This document shows positions 41,801 through 55,115 of a DNA stretch of 64,000 bases, piece after piece. The DNA lies in assembly GCA_022113835.1 (NCBI GenBank), contig JAILWY010000014.1, forward strand, positions 3,782,001 to 3,846,000. The letters are read 5' to 3'. Both the position numbers and the translations under genes were made by a program. The notes beneath the pieces were generated by a model. The model was not told the DNA's origin, did not search any database, and was given only the letters and a program-made list of their open reading frames with translations. Source of the stretch: Atopsyche davidsoni (Eukaryota; Arthropoda; Insecta; Trichoptera; Hydrobiosidae). How positions within the stretch are numbered: the first letter of the stretch is position 1; each line of letters begins with the position of its first letter.

Positions 41801-42025
41801 ACGTTTGCATACTGTAAAAAAATCACCTAATTGAGCAGCTCTAGTTCGATACTCATGTGATTTTGTTCTGTATGAAGCAGCCAATTCTGGTGGACTCTCA
41901 TAGGCAGTTCGTTCCAGTAAATTAGCAGCACAGTGGTAATGTTTAACGGCCTCTGGAGTATTCCCAGCGCTGTCAAACTCGACTGCTATTTTAGCAAGCC
42001 TGATCGCCTCTTGAAGAGTAGACAT
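35839..42025 (-). CDS. CAPN7: Calpain-7 cysteine protease
   Basis: A non-classical calpain that binds ESCRT-III proteins through N-terminal MIT domains and acts in endosomal sorting and receptor turnover. Exons: 42025-41827, 41431-41289, 40374-40164, 40035-39725, 39218-39042, 38635-38489, 38406-38179, 38011-37767, 37669-37467, 37042-36837, 36626-36397, 35983-35839; every phase agrees; 2445 nt, 814 aa (human 813). Two MIT-type helical repeats lie at about residues 1-70 and 70-150. The protease core has Cys293 (SDCSFVASL), His461 ([10 protein letters not shown]) and Asn481 ([10 protein letters not shown]), so the full triad is kept. Landmarks also include [17 protein letters not shown] and two C-terminal beta-sandwich domains (for example [13 protein letters not shown] and [18 protein letters not shown]). 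Exon 3 uses the donor CCTA|GTATGT. Intron 2 contains a hAT MITE. Confidence 0.96.
40568..41263. mobile_element. hAT-type MITE in calpain-7 intron 2
   Basis: Terminal inverted repeats CAGGGGTCCCCAACCTTTTT (left) and CAGTGGTCCCCAACCCTATG (right, opposite strand). The 8-bp target duplication is CTTTATAC (40560-40567) against CTTTAAAC (41264-41271), one mismatch. About 696 bp, no transposase frame. The inside holds a direct duplication: CTTATATATGATTTTCT through TATTTCTCTGTTTA occurs at about 40919-41011 and again at about 41045-41127. It ends 18 bp before the exon 2 donor. Confidence 0.85.
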
Positions 42026-44230
42026 TTTAAAGCACTGTAATAACTATATAATAATATTGTTGTTATTGATGTTTCATAATACGCTTATGTTTATAAAACT
42101 ACACTAAACATTCCAAACTTCAATATAATGTCAATAAAAACTCAAATCCAACAAGCATAATAAACTCTTTTATCATTTAAAATAACAGTTTAATTTGCAC
42201 GCATTTATATATTTGATTGGGGTAGAAGGAATTGTTTATTGCTTTAGAGCGTCACATAATAGAAGATAAAAGTAGTGAACTGGTTAATGGAAAATAATAT
42301 ACGGTTTTTCTTTAAATAAATACTAAATTGTCATCCAAGGTAACGGTGTAAAATTACTCATTATTTCTTGCCAGACCAAAGGATTTTTGAAACGTCAAAA
42401 TGACAATCCCATCCCAAATGACAATAAACTTTAGTATTGTCATATGTAAAAATTAAATTTTACTGGCCAGTGTGGAAAATACACGAAATTAGATCCGTGT
42501 GTAAAAATGGCGTTTAAAATATTATTTCACCGTTGAAATTTATTTCTTGTTCATTTCAGTGAAACATGATTTAATTTTTAAATAATTTAGTCGATAAAAA
42601 CGAATTTTATTAAATAAGTCATAAGTACTTGATCAATAATCACTTGACAAAATTACAATTCAAAATATTATTATTGTACACAAACACTAACATGAATTTT
42701 TATTATTTCAGAAGATTAATTGTTTAAAATATCTTAGTATTGAGATCTAATGGGAGACGTTAGTCTTCTAAGATTCATACCATAACAAAATTGCTCATAT
42801 CAGTCTGGTTAGATAAAGAACTGTGTGATTTCAACGTTGCTAACTTTTATAATCTAAATAAAAGGCCATGTTTATAATAAATTAAATGTTTATTTTGAAA
42901 TAATTTTATACATTGTAATACCTTAAATATACTCATTTAGCATTATTACTTTTCTACAGTTTGTATTATTATTATTATGAAATAACTAGATAATATTTTG
43001 TCAGATGCATCGTATCATAATAATGTTGTCTAGAAATAGAGCTCATTTGTGGTGACTTTGATTTTCTTAATATTTCAGGTAGTTAAATCCTTTCTTAGGA
43101 TTCGTGAGAATAACATAGAAACATCACTCGCGATACTCAAAAATCACACAGTAAACCTAATTCTGTGTTTATTATAATATTATGCATATATACAGTATTA
43201 TACTGTTGGATATAACTATCAATTTGAACAGTGATTTTTATTCATTTAACATGATACTCTAAATAATTATAACAACTTTGATCAATGCAGAAAAATACGA
43301 TACATGTAGTGTTCAATAGAATTCATATTAAGACAATGTAATGATCAACATTTATTTACGGTTGAATATTTTTTAGTTTAAAAAATAAATAAATCTTTTC
43401 TTATAAATAATAATAAAATACATTAACATTTTTTAATTCATTTTGAAGGGAAGACGATGATAGTGTACTTATTATAAATCTAAAATACATTTATCACAAA
43501 GTTTTTTTGTGGAATGGATAAGACTTTTTGTCACAATAGAATGAAGACATTTCTGACAAGTAGTACATCAAAGTTTTCGACCAAATAGTTACTACAGATT
43601 GAAATTGAAGAAATATATAAATATCATACTTGAGTATTTACCTAACCTTATGTGAATTAAAAAGCTTTCTCTCTTAAATGTTGGAAATTTTCATTATATC
43701 ACAAGTGCATTTACCAACAGGATGTAGTATAGTTTCTATGAATTAAAAAAATAAACTAAAATAATCAGTACAACTTGGAACATATCGATGAGTCGGATTA
43801 TCTAGTGAGTGCTAAATTATAATACGTTTATTTCTATGGCAGTATAATAAATGATATTATGCAATAAATCAAATAAGTACTGTATTTTTTGTTGTTGTTA
43901 ATTCCGACTCAAAAAACATTGTTTCCTTTATAATAAATGAATTTTTTAATCTGAATATATTCTTAGGCAAATTAAATTCTTAAACATATAAAGCTTTAAA
44001 TAGATTACACTCCTAAATACATTAAAATAAAATAACATATTTTAAAATCAATATCTTACGAACTTTACATTTTGTAAATTACGGAGTAAGATATAAGCAT
44101 GAGATAAATTAATTTATAAGCACTTGTTATGAATAACAGTTTTATAAAAAAGTTATCAGAAACCAAATGAAAATTTCTTTCAAACCAGAATTTTTTTACG
44201 CAAATTCACACGTATGATGTTATTTTTCCA
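42026..44230. other. Spacer between carboxypeptidase and calpain-7
   Basis: Both flanking genes are on the minus strand, so this holds the carboxypeptidase 3' UTR (minus-strand AATAAA at 43832-43827) and the calpain-7 promoter. No further carboxypeptidase domains, other exons or clear repeats are seen; the sequence is strongly AT-rich. Confidence 0.6.
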
Positions 44231-44374
44231 CTATCCAAATATATTGTTAACAAGATTATTGAGGCCATTGGTAAAGGTTGAGAAAATGCCTGCATTTTCT
44301 TGTGGTGGGGGATTCGGGCGTGAGACGTACTGCGGCGGGATCACTGGTCTGTAGAATGGGCCTCCATCTATACG
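44231..44374 (-). CDS. Alternative terminal exon B of the carboxypeptidase
   Basis: A TTTTACAG acceptor opens a phase-0 exon of 47 codons plus TAG. The tail is Pro-rich ([18 protein letters not shown]) and ends in a Gly/Asn-spaced hydrophobic stretch ([19 protein letters not shown]) that could form an amphipathic helix. It has no transmembrane or GPI-signal character. It follows Lys427 in frame exactly as exon A does, so the two are mutually exclusive. Confidence 0.75.
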   Translation of the reverse strand, partial: RIDGGPFYRPVIPPQYVSRPNPPPQENAGIFSTFTNGLNNLVNNIFG

Positions 44375-47300
44375 CTGTAAAATAAATCATTGAATCAAAA
44401 CAACTTATCCGAGATGACTGATCCCAGTGATATTTTTTTATACAGGTGCAGTATTGAATTAAAAAATAGTATATTTGTATTTATAAAGTCCAATCCCAAA
44501 TTAGATAATACTTTCAATAAACAAAAACAGACTCTCAACTTAACACGAACATTTCACCTTATTTTTTTCGTGAAATAAAAAATAGGTACATTTTTATAAA
44601 ATATGTCAACTTAACAATAAAAGCATACCTTATTTGTTAACTTGAAATTCTTTTTACTAGAATATGTTTCTGTTTATCTGCTAATATGTTGATAGTCTAC
44701 TGTGCCATTTAAATTATTAATTAAATTTTACTCCAAGCCTTAATATACATAAAATTAATAAAATGTAATTAACATAATTCTGTACTAATACTTACATTGT
44801 TAAATATGCCAACAGAAGCAAATTTGTTGAGGTAATTTTTACAAAGGAATAGAAAGGATGAAAGGAACTTGATAAAGGATTATAATATTAAATAAAATAA
44901 CTTTATGATCTACGATTAGAAAAAATACATATCGTCAATTTAAAAACACTAATGTTATGACTTTTCTGATTACGTAGTTAAAAAATATATGATTTTTTTT
45001 TGTAGATTAATTAGATATCTTACTGTTATAAGACAAAAAATAAACAGCACTGTCGTGTCTATAATGTGTGATATGTAAATCATGATATATGATAACAATT
45101 CAATATAGTTTGTAATGGTTTGTAGAGTAAAATCTATGTATGTATTTTTCCATACAAGTAAAGGCAATTAATTTGAACAACAGGTAGGTAATGATTATTA
45201 TTATATTATATACCATCGCTTATTTTCTAATATAATCACTACAACTTTTTTGGAATAATCTAAATTGCTCAATCAAGATACAACAGACCAGCAATCATTG
45301 AAATACGATTATTCAAATATTTTTTAAGTCATTCAACTGAAAGGTGTGATATTTCAATTCAGTTATTTTTAAACTAGATAATTATAGCTATTATTGCTAA
45401 CTACGTTCTACAACAATACCTAATTATTATTCACGTCTCATTGTCCTTTTGGATGCCAATGTTAAATTGAAAAGACAACAGACAGAAAGAAGAGTAGGCA
45501 AGCAGAAGAATTATAATAACGGCACTAGTTGTAAATATTGCTTTTTATATTACTTGGAAAAATTTTGGAAGGAAAAGTATGATATCAAGGGCAAATTAAT
45601 TATCGGGAAAGTGGATATCTTCAGCAGCTGGAGCCACTGACATGGGTTTGCGGTTAGGTTGATATGGCTTCCTGGGTCTTGAGCTCTGTTTCACGAAGTA
45701 ACCCTGGGTATTTACAGTCGTATGTTATTATATACATATACATAATTTAGATTAAATATAATATACAGAATTTTCCTATACCTCTCACCACATATAAAAA
45801 TAACCATCAACCGTCACCATTTTTTGCATTCAACATTTACATTCTTTTATTTCACTTCATTATTCTAAAATAAATACTTAAACCACTTAATATTTTACAA
45901 AACCATTTACAAAAAAATTTGACCCTACATTCTTAACGATGACCTCGAAATTAAGGTTGATTAATCGGAAGCATAATAAAAGCTACCATAGCAAAATATT
46001 CATTTAAAATCTCAGACATTTAAGTTTTTAAAAAGAAAGTATCTCTGGGGATATACCCTGAATTAATCTATCACCAATGATAATTAAATTTAAAACATAT
46101 TTATATTACCTTAGCAGAATGCATTGTGACATTTAATAATGTCGGATGGGCTTCAATGACCATAAAGTCGACTTCCTTGGGCACAAACCCGTCAGCATAA
46201 ACCTTAAATTAAATAATAATACCCAAATGTTTTGATTCAAAATATAATTGAAATTAGATTTATAATTATTAGTTAAATGCCATACCTCCAATTTGTACAT
46301 TCCTGGCATTAGAATCCTCCAGAACTCTCCGTACTTAGTGGTCTGGAATCCGACATCCCTTCCTTTAATCTTCAGTGAAGCCTTCTCAACGGGGTTGCCA
46401 TTCTCATCCATAACAAAGCCGTGAGCTCCTCTGTGTGCTTCAGCCAAGAACTTGATGAGAGACTATAAATACACCGGAAACAAGAACCCTTAGGATGTGT
46501 ACAGCGACTATGTGAATTTATTTTTAGAAAACAAAAAGTAGCACTTTACAGTATTATTAGAATTGGTGTCACAATTGTGCATAAATTGTTTTTGTCAAAA
46601 AATAACTGAATTGAATGTAACATACATAAACATTTTGGTATGAATGATGATTGGCATGGCATTTAATACACCATTGTTTTTTAAATGATGTGAGCTTAAT
46701 TGCAAATTAGGAACTATAATAATGGGGTAGAAGACAACTCGGCTCTCATTTCTAAAAATAAATGTTTTATGACGAATAGAATTTAAGCATACCTCACAGG
46801 CCATATATTTTTAATCACTTAGGTTTAAGTGTAAAAGGGAAACCCGTAATTGGAGTTTTATCTATAATTATGAACTGATGGAAAGTTATATTATATTATG
46901 ACTTTTAAAAATAAAAAAAAACACAAACCATTTTATTATCGTTCCAGTATTTAGGAAGCTCATGTGCTGGAGGAAATTTGCAGCAGGATAATTCCAACGT
47001 AATTTCCATGCATCCATACCAAACGTAATTATAATCCTGCATTCCACCTGTAAGCAAAAATCACAAATCACAATCACACATTACGGAGTTAAATAGATAA
47101 AATAAAATATTATAATTAAAGACTTTGTTTTACCTGTTAACGGGTACCACTGAGCACCATTAGTAATGCCATTTTCAAAGTTCTGGGATCCAGACTTGCA
47201 TGATACTCCTCGAGACATCTTGGCGTGGTTATTCGAGTATGTCAAGGAGAGGTGCTTGAAGATGTCATCATCCGGAGTCAGGGAGGGTGATGAGGAGTAG

Positions 47301-50300
47301 CTTTGGAAAACTGCACCCAGGGGACATGTAATGTAAAGAAAAATTATTAATTAAAGTTATATAAAATATATCAACATATAAAATGACATGATTTATAGAT
47401 TGACAAAAATCTTATCACTGTATATAATAGATAGCTAATTAGTAAATGTATATTTCCAGATATATCTATTCTATAAGTCCTTCTTTATAATTATTATTTT
47501 AATATACTATCTTACCCGAACACAATGCAGACGAACGACAAATTCCTTTGGTTAGCACAAAAATAAAAAAACAAATATTTTATTCACTAAATACTATTTT
47601 AAGCTAAAAACTAACAAAATAATTATCAATCTTTATTAATGTGTTTTACGTTGCGACTACTATGTAAACATTATTTTAATATTCCACTTATAAGTATATT
47701 ACAATTTAAAAAATAAAACAGATGGTATTGTTAAAATAAGATACATAATTAGATGTACTATATTACACTTATATAATCAGATGTTAAATGAGCGTGTTAC
47801 ACGGCAGACAGACTTTACCGAGAAGTAGCGAAATGAAATCATTTAATATAAAAAAGGCAACTTTGAAAAACAAACAAAAAATAAAACAGGAAGTCTATGA
47901 TCGATGTGATGACAATAAGAACCTATTGGTATCTTTTCAATTGCATCATAAAATTTCTACTCATTGTCCTATATTAAATTAGTATATACCATATTCTAAA
48001 CAATACATTTATCATTACTAAAATTCACAATGTAAGTTGGAGTTTACGATTTATCTTGAAAAAGCATGAATATACTGCTCCAAGACATACATTTTCTTCA
48101 AATCATATATCAAATAATGCAAATTGGTTAACGAAGTTCAGCATACTTACTAGAGTTGGGAGTGTTGTCAAAGGGGTATGAGGCCACTAGAGCTCCCCCG
48201 TGCAGAGACCCTGACAGCACAAACTGTATCTTGCTGATCCATTCTTTGACGGCTTCTGTCTCAGGTTGAGCGTGTTTGTTGTTCTGCTTGAAGTAATCGG
48301 GGAAATTGCGGTTCAAGTCGTATCCTCGAGCATTGTACCTGGGAGTATTTTTTTTTAATGTTATTGATATGGACATTGTGTTTGTGATGATACCCTATTT
48401 ATTATTTGTAAACACTATGGGTCCATGTCTTTGGGACTTAAAGATATCCAGTTATTCTGTCAATGGTTTTTTTTAGTTTCAGAATAACCATTTTCAACTT
48501 TACCATTTCAACGTAAATCAAGTAGATAGCTCAATTCGAGTAAATAGCAAAACTAATGAAATCGGTAAAGAGATTTTGATCAGTATAGACACTTAATTGA
48601 TATTAGGCAAGGCTGGATTGGTAAAAAGCAGGGGTATTACCTTCCTTGCCCTCCATCACACTGGCCCTCCTTGCTGACAGCATACCCATCAGGGTTCAAG
48701 GAAGGCAGAATGTGAATGCGCGTGTTGTCCAGCAACCATTTGATGTAAGGGTCTGTGTCGTAGGACGATACCAAGTACTAAAATATTTTTTTAAATTAAG
48801 TAGATAAGCAAGTACATTTATAGCTAACGGTACTTTTTAATTCTTTAAGGTTTTAAATAAATCATATGGATGCTTATTTTAGTAAATATGGTATCACATT
48901 TTTTTAAATGACTGATTTATTTTTTGTAAATAATTTATAATAAATAATGGAAGTCAGTCAATAAAAAATATAGAGAATATCAAATGAACTTACGGTGTAA
49001 ATTAATGGAGGAATGTTGTTTAAATGCAAATTATTATTTCTTACCTGGATCATGTGAAGCAGCAATTCTCTGCCAACAGCCTCGTTACCGTGAATATTTC
49101 CAACATATTTTACATCTGGCTTGCCGATCATGTGCTCATAAGGCGAAGCAGAAACAACCATCACCCATAAATCGCGTCCTGCAAAAAAACAAGCCGTTAG
49201 AGTTTTATAATTGCGTTAAAGAATGATGCCACTGCAATGCGAAATGCACACAACAATCTATTGATCATTAACAAGAAAATTAGCTCGTCATTAACTCTTT
49301 TTGCAGAATTATGGTTACGCCTTTTTTTGCCATACGTTTTTTAGAATAATTGTATGCAGTAGCCTTCTTTATTTATTCGTCTTTGAACTATTTATCAATT
49401 CAAGCTTACTATACAATTACACACGCAATATAAAACTTCGATTATTCTCCTATCAGAATAACGATTGCTTATTTTTTATATCACTGCAATATTAAAAATT
49501 AACACCAATTATGACATATAACATTACTAATTGATAAACTTAAATTACAATTGTTACATAATAATATTATACATCAAATGTATCGTTATGATTTAATAAA
49601 ATATTTACATTTAAAAGAAAAATAGATTTAAATCCTTCATTATCAAACAAGGAATCTAAAAACATTTTTTGAATGTTGGATAAGATCTCTTCGGTCGTGA
49701 TAAATGATATAAATGGTTAAAAATATTAATATGGTATGGTTGTAACTTTACCTTGGACAGATTTTCCGATGGAGTACAGGGCAGTAAGGTTGGGGTAGCG
49801 AGCGCTGGTGGCTCTCAAGAACCTCGTCAGCTCGTCCTGGTCATGGTAAGTGAAGTCCAAGCTGTAGCCGGCATCTTTAAACTCCACGGGACCTGCAGCA
49901 ATATTAAACATAATAATAATTTTAAGTAAAATATAAAGCATACAATCATTCAATATTATTGCGTTCTTAACCGAGTGGCGCGTTTGAAAATATATTACTT
50001 CAAAATATGTATTCATGTATTCTAGTTTGCAAGTTAAAATATATTAAAAGACCATGTGTTTTTTTTATTATATTGCATACATATTTATATCTTAAATTCA
50101 CATTATCTGATTGAGAAATTAGGAGTGAAAAATAAAATCCCTCTGCTGGTACATATGATACAGTGCGATTAACAATGTTATATGTTGCTGCGAGTAAAAG
50201 TGCATATTGCCCGATACTAAAACTTCATAGTTTTAGTTACTAACGGGGCAATTTTTAAGTTTATAAAAAACTTACAGCTCGCCAATCATCGTTTGAAATT

Positions 50301-53234
50301 GAAATTCAGGCAGAGTTAGCGGGGATGAGCAGGTAAGGGGGTGGCTCGGTGAACCTCGAGTCATCAGTCACAAGTGCTTGTCGAGTCATTTTTACGTGAT
50401 TTGCAAATCGCGTAAGTCTCGGTTTTCTCCGCTTTCACCGTCATTACGCGCCTTAGAAATCGCCCGGTCTTGCCCGCGGGCTTTGATTGAAAACGACTGT
50501 CTCCGAATGACGCCGCCGAAGATGTCACGCGGCGATGCTGTCAGGTTTGGCCGAATCTCCTACCGAGGCACGAAAGGTCAACGCCGCGAGTTTCTAGGGC
50601 AGTGGTTCCCAAACTTATTTGGCTCCCCGACCTTTTCCGTGCAGTCATTTTAATCTGCTCAGATCCTATGCGATAAGTTTATATTAATTTTCAATTTCAA
50701 TTTAAAAAAATACTTGCAACATTGAATTTTATGGTCTCCCAAGTGCTTGTATTAAAAGTTAATTTACAAGAATTAAAAATTTTTTTTTTTCAAGAAGAAG
50801 GAATGCATCTAACTTTTCACTATGCACTAGATATTTCGCAAAATATATTATATATCAAAATCATGGATTATGAAGAGGTAGGCAATATACCCACAAAGCA
50901 ATGTAGCACAGTTCTAGTTTTAATGCACGATCTGTGGATATAAATATTTTTTACAGCTTTATAAATATAGATTGGTTACATTTTTTTCTGAATTGCACGG
51001 TTGAGCTATAAAATATCATCGTTACGTTTAGACACAGCTTTATCCCGAAAAAGAGAATTTTAGGTAGGTTTTCTCGTTATTTCGTGTGTTTTACTTCATT
51101 ATTTTTTCCCAAAACATTTGAATAGTAAAATACCTTTGTATTGTGTGCACTGCTCGCACTATATTATTATAATTATAAAGATACATAAATAACAAATATA
51201 ATATACGTAAAATCGTCTAACTCTAAAGGCTTTTTTTTTTTTTTTAAACTTATTAATTTATTCAACATCGGATGGGGAAAATCGATGTTTACTAATAACC
51301 CTGACTCTTGTAAGAAAAATATGAACCTCTTAGCCGGGGTTTATCGATCGACTTTGAGAATTAAATATTCAAGAACGTCGTCGTATTTATTCTGCAATAG
51401 AATATGTCGTGACAAAAATAAAAAAACCCTACCGTTTGAAGATAATCCAAAAATAATATCTTTATCGTATATCCTGGAAATGAAATGTGTCCCAAATGAT
51501 TTGTGACCAAGTTCAAGTTCATCATGGTTTAAAAAATATATATATTATATAATATATACACTTTCTATTTCAATACAAAATATCTGCATTCCCGCTTATG
51601 AAAAATATTAATTACTCTTGTGTTTAATAGATAAATTAGGCTTAAATAACCGACCGCAGTTAAGCGGGTGTGTGGAAAATTATTTATTTATTTTCTTCAT
51701 TAAAACAGAGAGGTGATCCTTTACCTTTAACGAGAAATTGAATTGCTTCATATTAATACTAAAGCAGTTACATAAATCCCTGTAAATTGTTTTTACACTC
51801 CCTTCTGTCTGTTTCACTCTCCCGCATTCGCAGGGTTTTAAGCTTATTTTATTAATTGTGTATTAAATTATTTTCACATAATAATTTTCTTATTACTTGA
51901 CGAAAAATCCAGTAATCTCAAAGTACATTTGAAATCAAACAAAAAATAATATTTTATGAATTTTAAGGCATTGCTGAAAGTTGATTAAATTTTGGTTTAC
52001 AGTTTTTATTTTTTATACAAAATAACGAATGAGGGTTCGGTTTTTTTCGAAGCACTAATGTTTCTCAGGCTGTAATGAAAAGATTTTGTATATTTAATTT
52101 CATTACCATTTTCAGTCAAAGGACGTCAGGGGCGAAACCCGTTGAGGTATATTCAACTATAATAAAAATTCAAAGAAACAAAGCTTTATTCAATAATTAA
52201 GATAACAAAGAACAGGCTTTGTAAATAGGAATTGCAAATCTCTGTATTAATAATTGCTGGATGTTGGTATTCCCTTTGCGCTGTCTCCTTTCAAAGGAAT
52301 GTCTACCGAGCGCCAGGGCATGAAATAAACAGAAGCCGCAAAAATAATACTTCACTTTACAAGAGCGGAATGATGAAATTTACTTTGTGGTTTCTTTCTG
52401 AGAAATACAATTTCTCATTCGACGCCCATGGCAACAAACAGTCCACAAATTGCGATCCCACAATCAATTCTAACATCAAATGCAAACATTTTTTTTGTGA
52501 TTTTTGGTTTCTTCACCATATTTTGAATTTAAATAACTTGTAATATATAAAGCCTGAAAAAAAAACCACATCTAAGTTTTACACTTGAATATTCGACGAT
52601 TCTATAAAATGTTTATCAAAAAACGAAATCTATTATTTCGTTTTGGAGATTTTTATTATTTTATAATATTTTCTATATTTTTACAGCTGTAATCATTATT
52701 TATGTATTATAAGTTAAATTTTATTAGATTTCACGAATGTTTGCGTGACATTAAATAAATATTCGTGACCAGATTCCATAATAAATCTCATGTGCACACA
52801 AACAATTTTTTTTATATAAAAATGGTGTCATTTTAAACTTATGGCTTCAAAATCCTCAGTCGTGAGTCAACAGTTAATTTGAATTAATAAATAAAAATCT
52901 ACTTTATTATATCTAATGTGTTTTAATTAACGATTTTCTTTGGCGGTTTATTCGCTGGTAGAAGAAATCCAAGTGGACGAAGAATCTACAAACCACACTA
53001 CTCAGTGAAAGCAGATAAGTCAGTAGTCCATAACACTTACATATTTAAACATATATACTTTTTTTTAGTCCATATATTCTAAAGGCGAGGGGTGTTGCGG
53101 GAATTATTTATGAACTCACCGGCGCTGACTCTGGCCAGAGGGTCGGAACCCTTGGGGTAGGAGAAGTCCTGCGCGCTGCTCAGTGACGTCACAGCCAGCA
53201 GTGCCAGGCACAGCCACGGCCGGGTGCCAGCCAT
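44231..53234 (-). CDS. Secreted M14 carboxypeptidase (CPM-like)
   Basis: A zinc exopeptidase of the M14 N/E subfamily that removes C-terminal Arg/Lys; closest in visible sequence to carboxypeptidase M. Shared exons: 53234-53120, 49892-49752, 49178-49045, 48777-48641, 48338-48151, 47310-47134, 47047-46929, 46462-46286, 46202-46110 (427 codons, all in phase), followed by one of two terminal exons, 45703-45596 or 44374-44231, giving 462 or 474 aa. The signal peptide is [20 protein letters not shown]. Zinc ligands are His115 and Glu118 ([12 protein letters not shown]) and His222 ([16 protein letters not shown]). LNRNFPD binds substrate, and Glu316 (EITLELSCC) is catalytic. A transthyretin-like domain follows (about 345-427, starting [13 protein letters not shown]). 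Only one catalytic domain is present, unlike carboxypeptidase D. The ATG is preceded by an acceptor at 53243, so a 5' non-coding exon lies further upstream. Confidence 0.92.
45596..45703 (-). CDS. Alternative terminal exon A of the carboxypeptidase
   Basis: The acceptor AATACCCAG opens a phase-0 exon of 35 codons plus TAA. It encodes a basic, hydrophilic tail ([20 protein letters not shown], then an acidic end EDIHFPDN) with no membrane segment. It is joined to exon 9 (SAK) in frame and predicts a soluble secreted enzyme. Confidence 0.75.
   Translation of the reverse strand, partial: GYFVKQSSRPRKPYQPNRKPMSVAPAAEDIHFPDN
50280..50600. other. GC-rich island in carboxypeptidase intron 1
   Basis: CpG-rich complex sequence (for example GACGCCGCCGAAGATGTCAC near 50510) in a very AT-rich intron. 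A plus-strand frame spans it without a recognisable domain. It may be an alternative promoter or first exon of the carboxypeptidase, an enhancer, or an old insertion. Confidence 0.3.
50600..50640. mobile_element. hAT terminus fragment
   Basis: CAGTGGTTCCCAAACTTATT at 50600 is a typical hAT/MITE terminal repeat, similar to the ends of the elements at 40568-41263 and 59129-59328. No matching opposite end is visible downstream, so this is a one-sided remnant. Confidence 0.45.
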
Positions 53235-53544
53235 CTTGGAAACTGTAACAAACAAATCAATCGAATTAAATATTATACGCAGAGAACCTAAAAACCACCT
53301 GCTCATACAAAAAAAAAACATTTGTCCCAATGCTATTTCTAGAGAAATATTATTGGTCAGAAATTTGCGCGCGAAAATATCTAATATATCAAATATACCG
53401 TGTCGAAAAAAAATTATTAATTTTTCATGGCGTTGAAACTCAGTGTGATTCTCAATTTTATTGACGATATATTTGTAGCGAGTGTGAATAACATCGCTAA
53501 GTGTTTTGCGCAAACATTCTACGGTCGACCGCATTTATATTTAT

Positions 53545-53620
53545 ATGACCACCTCGGGGAGAAGTGGTTAGCGTATCTTTGAAGGTGCAGAGTTGAAACC
53601 TTTTTACAATAAAATTTTTA
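53545..53620 (+). repeat. tRNA-derived SINE-like fragment
   Basis: GTGGTTAGCGTATC resembles an A box and GAGTTGAAACC a B box, followed by an AT-rich tail with AATAAA. It is not an intact tRNA gene. Confidence 0.35.
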
Positions 53621-54570
53621 AGTACCCACGCGTTGAAATGGAAACAAAATCTAAACGTTTTTTTTTTTTTTTTACCTATTGGATTTTTTGATAATTTCTC
53701 TTTATGTCTCAGGTAGGATGTTGCTAACTTTATTCAAACATACAAACGCAGAAGTTGCATTACGGCTAGTTTCCATTTAATATAATAATAAATACGAATC
53801 TCATCTGATCTGTTAATCTCTATTATATATTTGACCTTCACCTCATTCACACGTACCAAAAAAATAATATCCGTCATCGTTTTTGAAACATACACTTCAT
53901 AAGTATTTAGAAATCAGTGTTATTGTTTTTATTATCAGCACATCTCTATTTGCAATAAAACGTTGTTCGTTGTATTGTAAACATAAGAGTAAATCCCAGC
54001 AAAAAAAAAATTGTAATTAAATATAAGTTTTGGCAAAACTTACTCGTATTATACGTGATAATATTTTGCAAAGTTAGGCAATACATATAAACTGTTCCGT
54101 GTTTATCCAGTTGTGAAAAGATTATTAGAGTATTATTATGATATCATAATAATACTGCATAATAACATAACAAGCTTATGCTAATAATGTTAAGAAAAAA
54201 TATTTTTCATAGCATTATAAGAAGTCGTATAAATAGGAATATTAACATTGCAGCCATCGTCAAGTGACAAAATAATTTTACACGAAGCATTGAATATGGT
54301 AAGGTCTTACAAATATAAAAAAACCTTTTTCTAGCTAAAATTAGACCTCTATATATTTTGCTTAGTTAATAATCGTTATACGCATATTGCTGTATGGGTT
54401 CATTATAAGAGTAGCTGTTACTTCATTAACATTAAAATTAGATATATATTTTTACACAGTGAGCTCACTGTTTCTCATAGAATAAAACATTTCATCCGTT
54501 CATCATAAATCCCCCTATAAGACCCGAGACTCTTAAACTAATGTATTATTTTATATAGGCTATCTACTAA

Positions 54571-55115
54571 GACGTATTGGATAGGAAAATAGAACCAGGG
54601 AAGAATAAATTTAAGAAACTCCACTCTGTCACTTAACAACGCCTTCTGAGACGTCTCCTTTGGGGAAAACGTATTGGACAGTTAGAGATGTTGGGCGAAT
54701 AAGTCTTGAGTCTGGTTGGCTTGAAGTTTTTATTAATATTATAATTTTAACTAAATACCACTTTCAAAATTTTACATAACTACTTAGTAAATGTAGGCAG
54801 ACGAATAGCTCTTCCGCCGCTCAACCTAATCTAAAGTGCTGAAGTTAAATGAAACTTATTTAACCCTTCAGGAGAACCTTTGTGAAGAATACGCGTTTCT
54901 CTCTAATATCCTAATTTATAAGACAAATTACTCAAAGTTTTTTTTTCTAGCCAGACATTATTTTCCCCGCACGAAATTTCAGCAAAATACAACGAAGCGA
55001 GGAACAGCTGCGAAAACAATTTCAGCAAATGGCAGCATTTATTTAAATAAAGCAACGGAAATATTTAAATAAAACGTATTGGATTTCTAGGACTGTTAGG
55101 CGAATGGGCGATGGA
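54571..55115. repeat. Recurring ACGTATTGGA motif
   Basis: ACGTATTGG occurs three times, near 54572, 54669 and 55074. The latter two are followed after 10-20 bases by GTTAG and GGCGAAT, so they appear to be copies of a short diverged repeat. Nature unknown. Confidence 0.3.

Noticed and set aside
42026..44230. Further carboxypeptidase domains making a carboxypeptidase D (silver) gene
   Set aside because: No HGNE- or ELSCC-type motif occurs on either strand before the calpain-7 start, and the protein part already matches a single-domain CPM layout.
53235..53534. Upstream extension of the carboxypeptidase first exon in the same frame
   Set aside because: The frame is open by chance; an acceptor sits at 53243, and the signal peptide begins cleanly at Met 53234.
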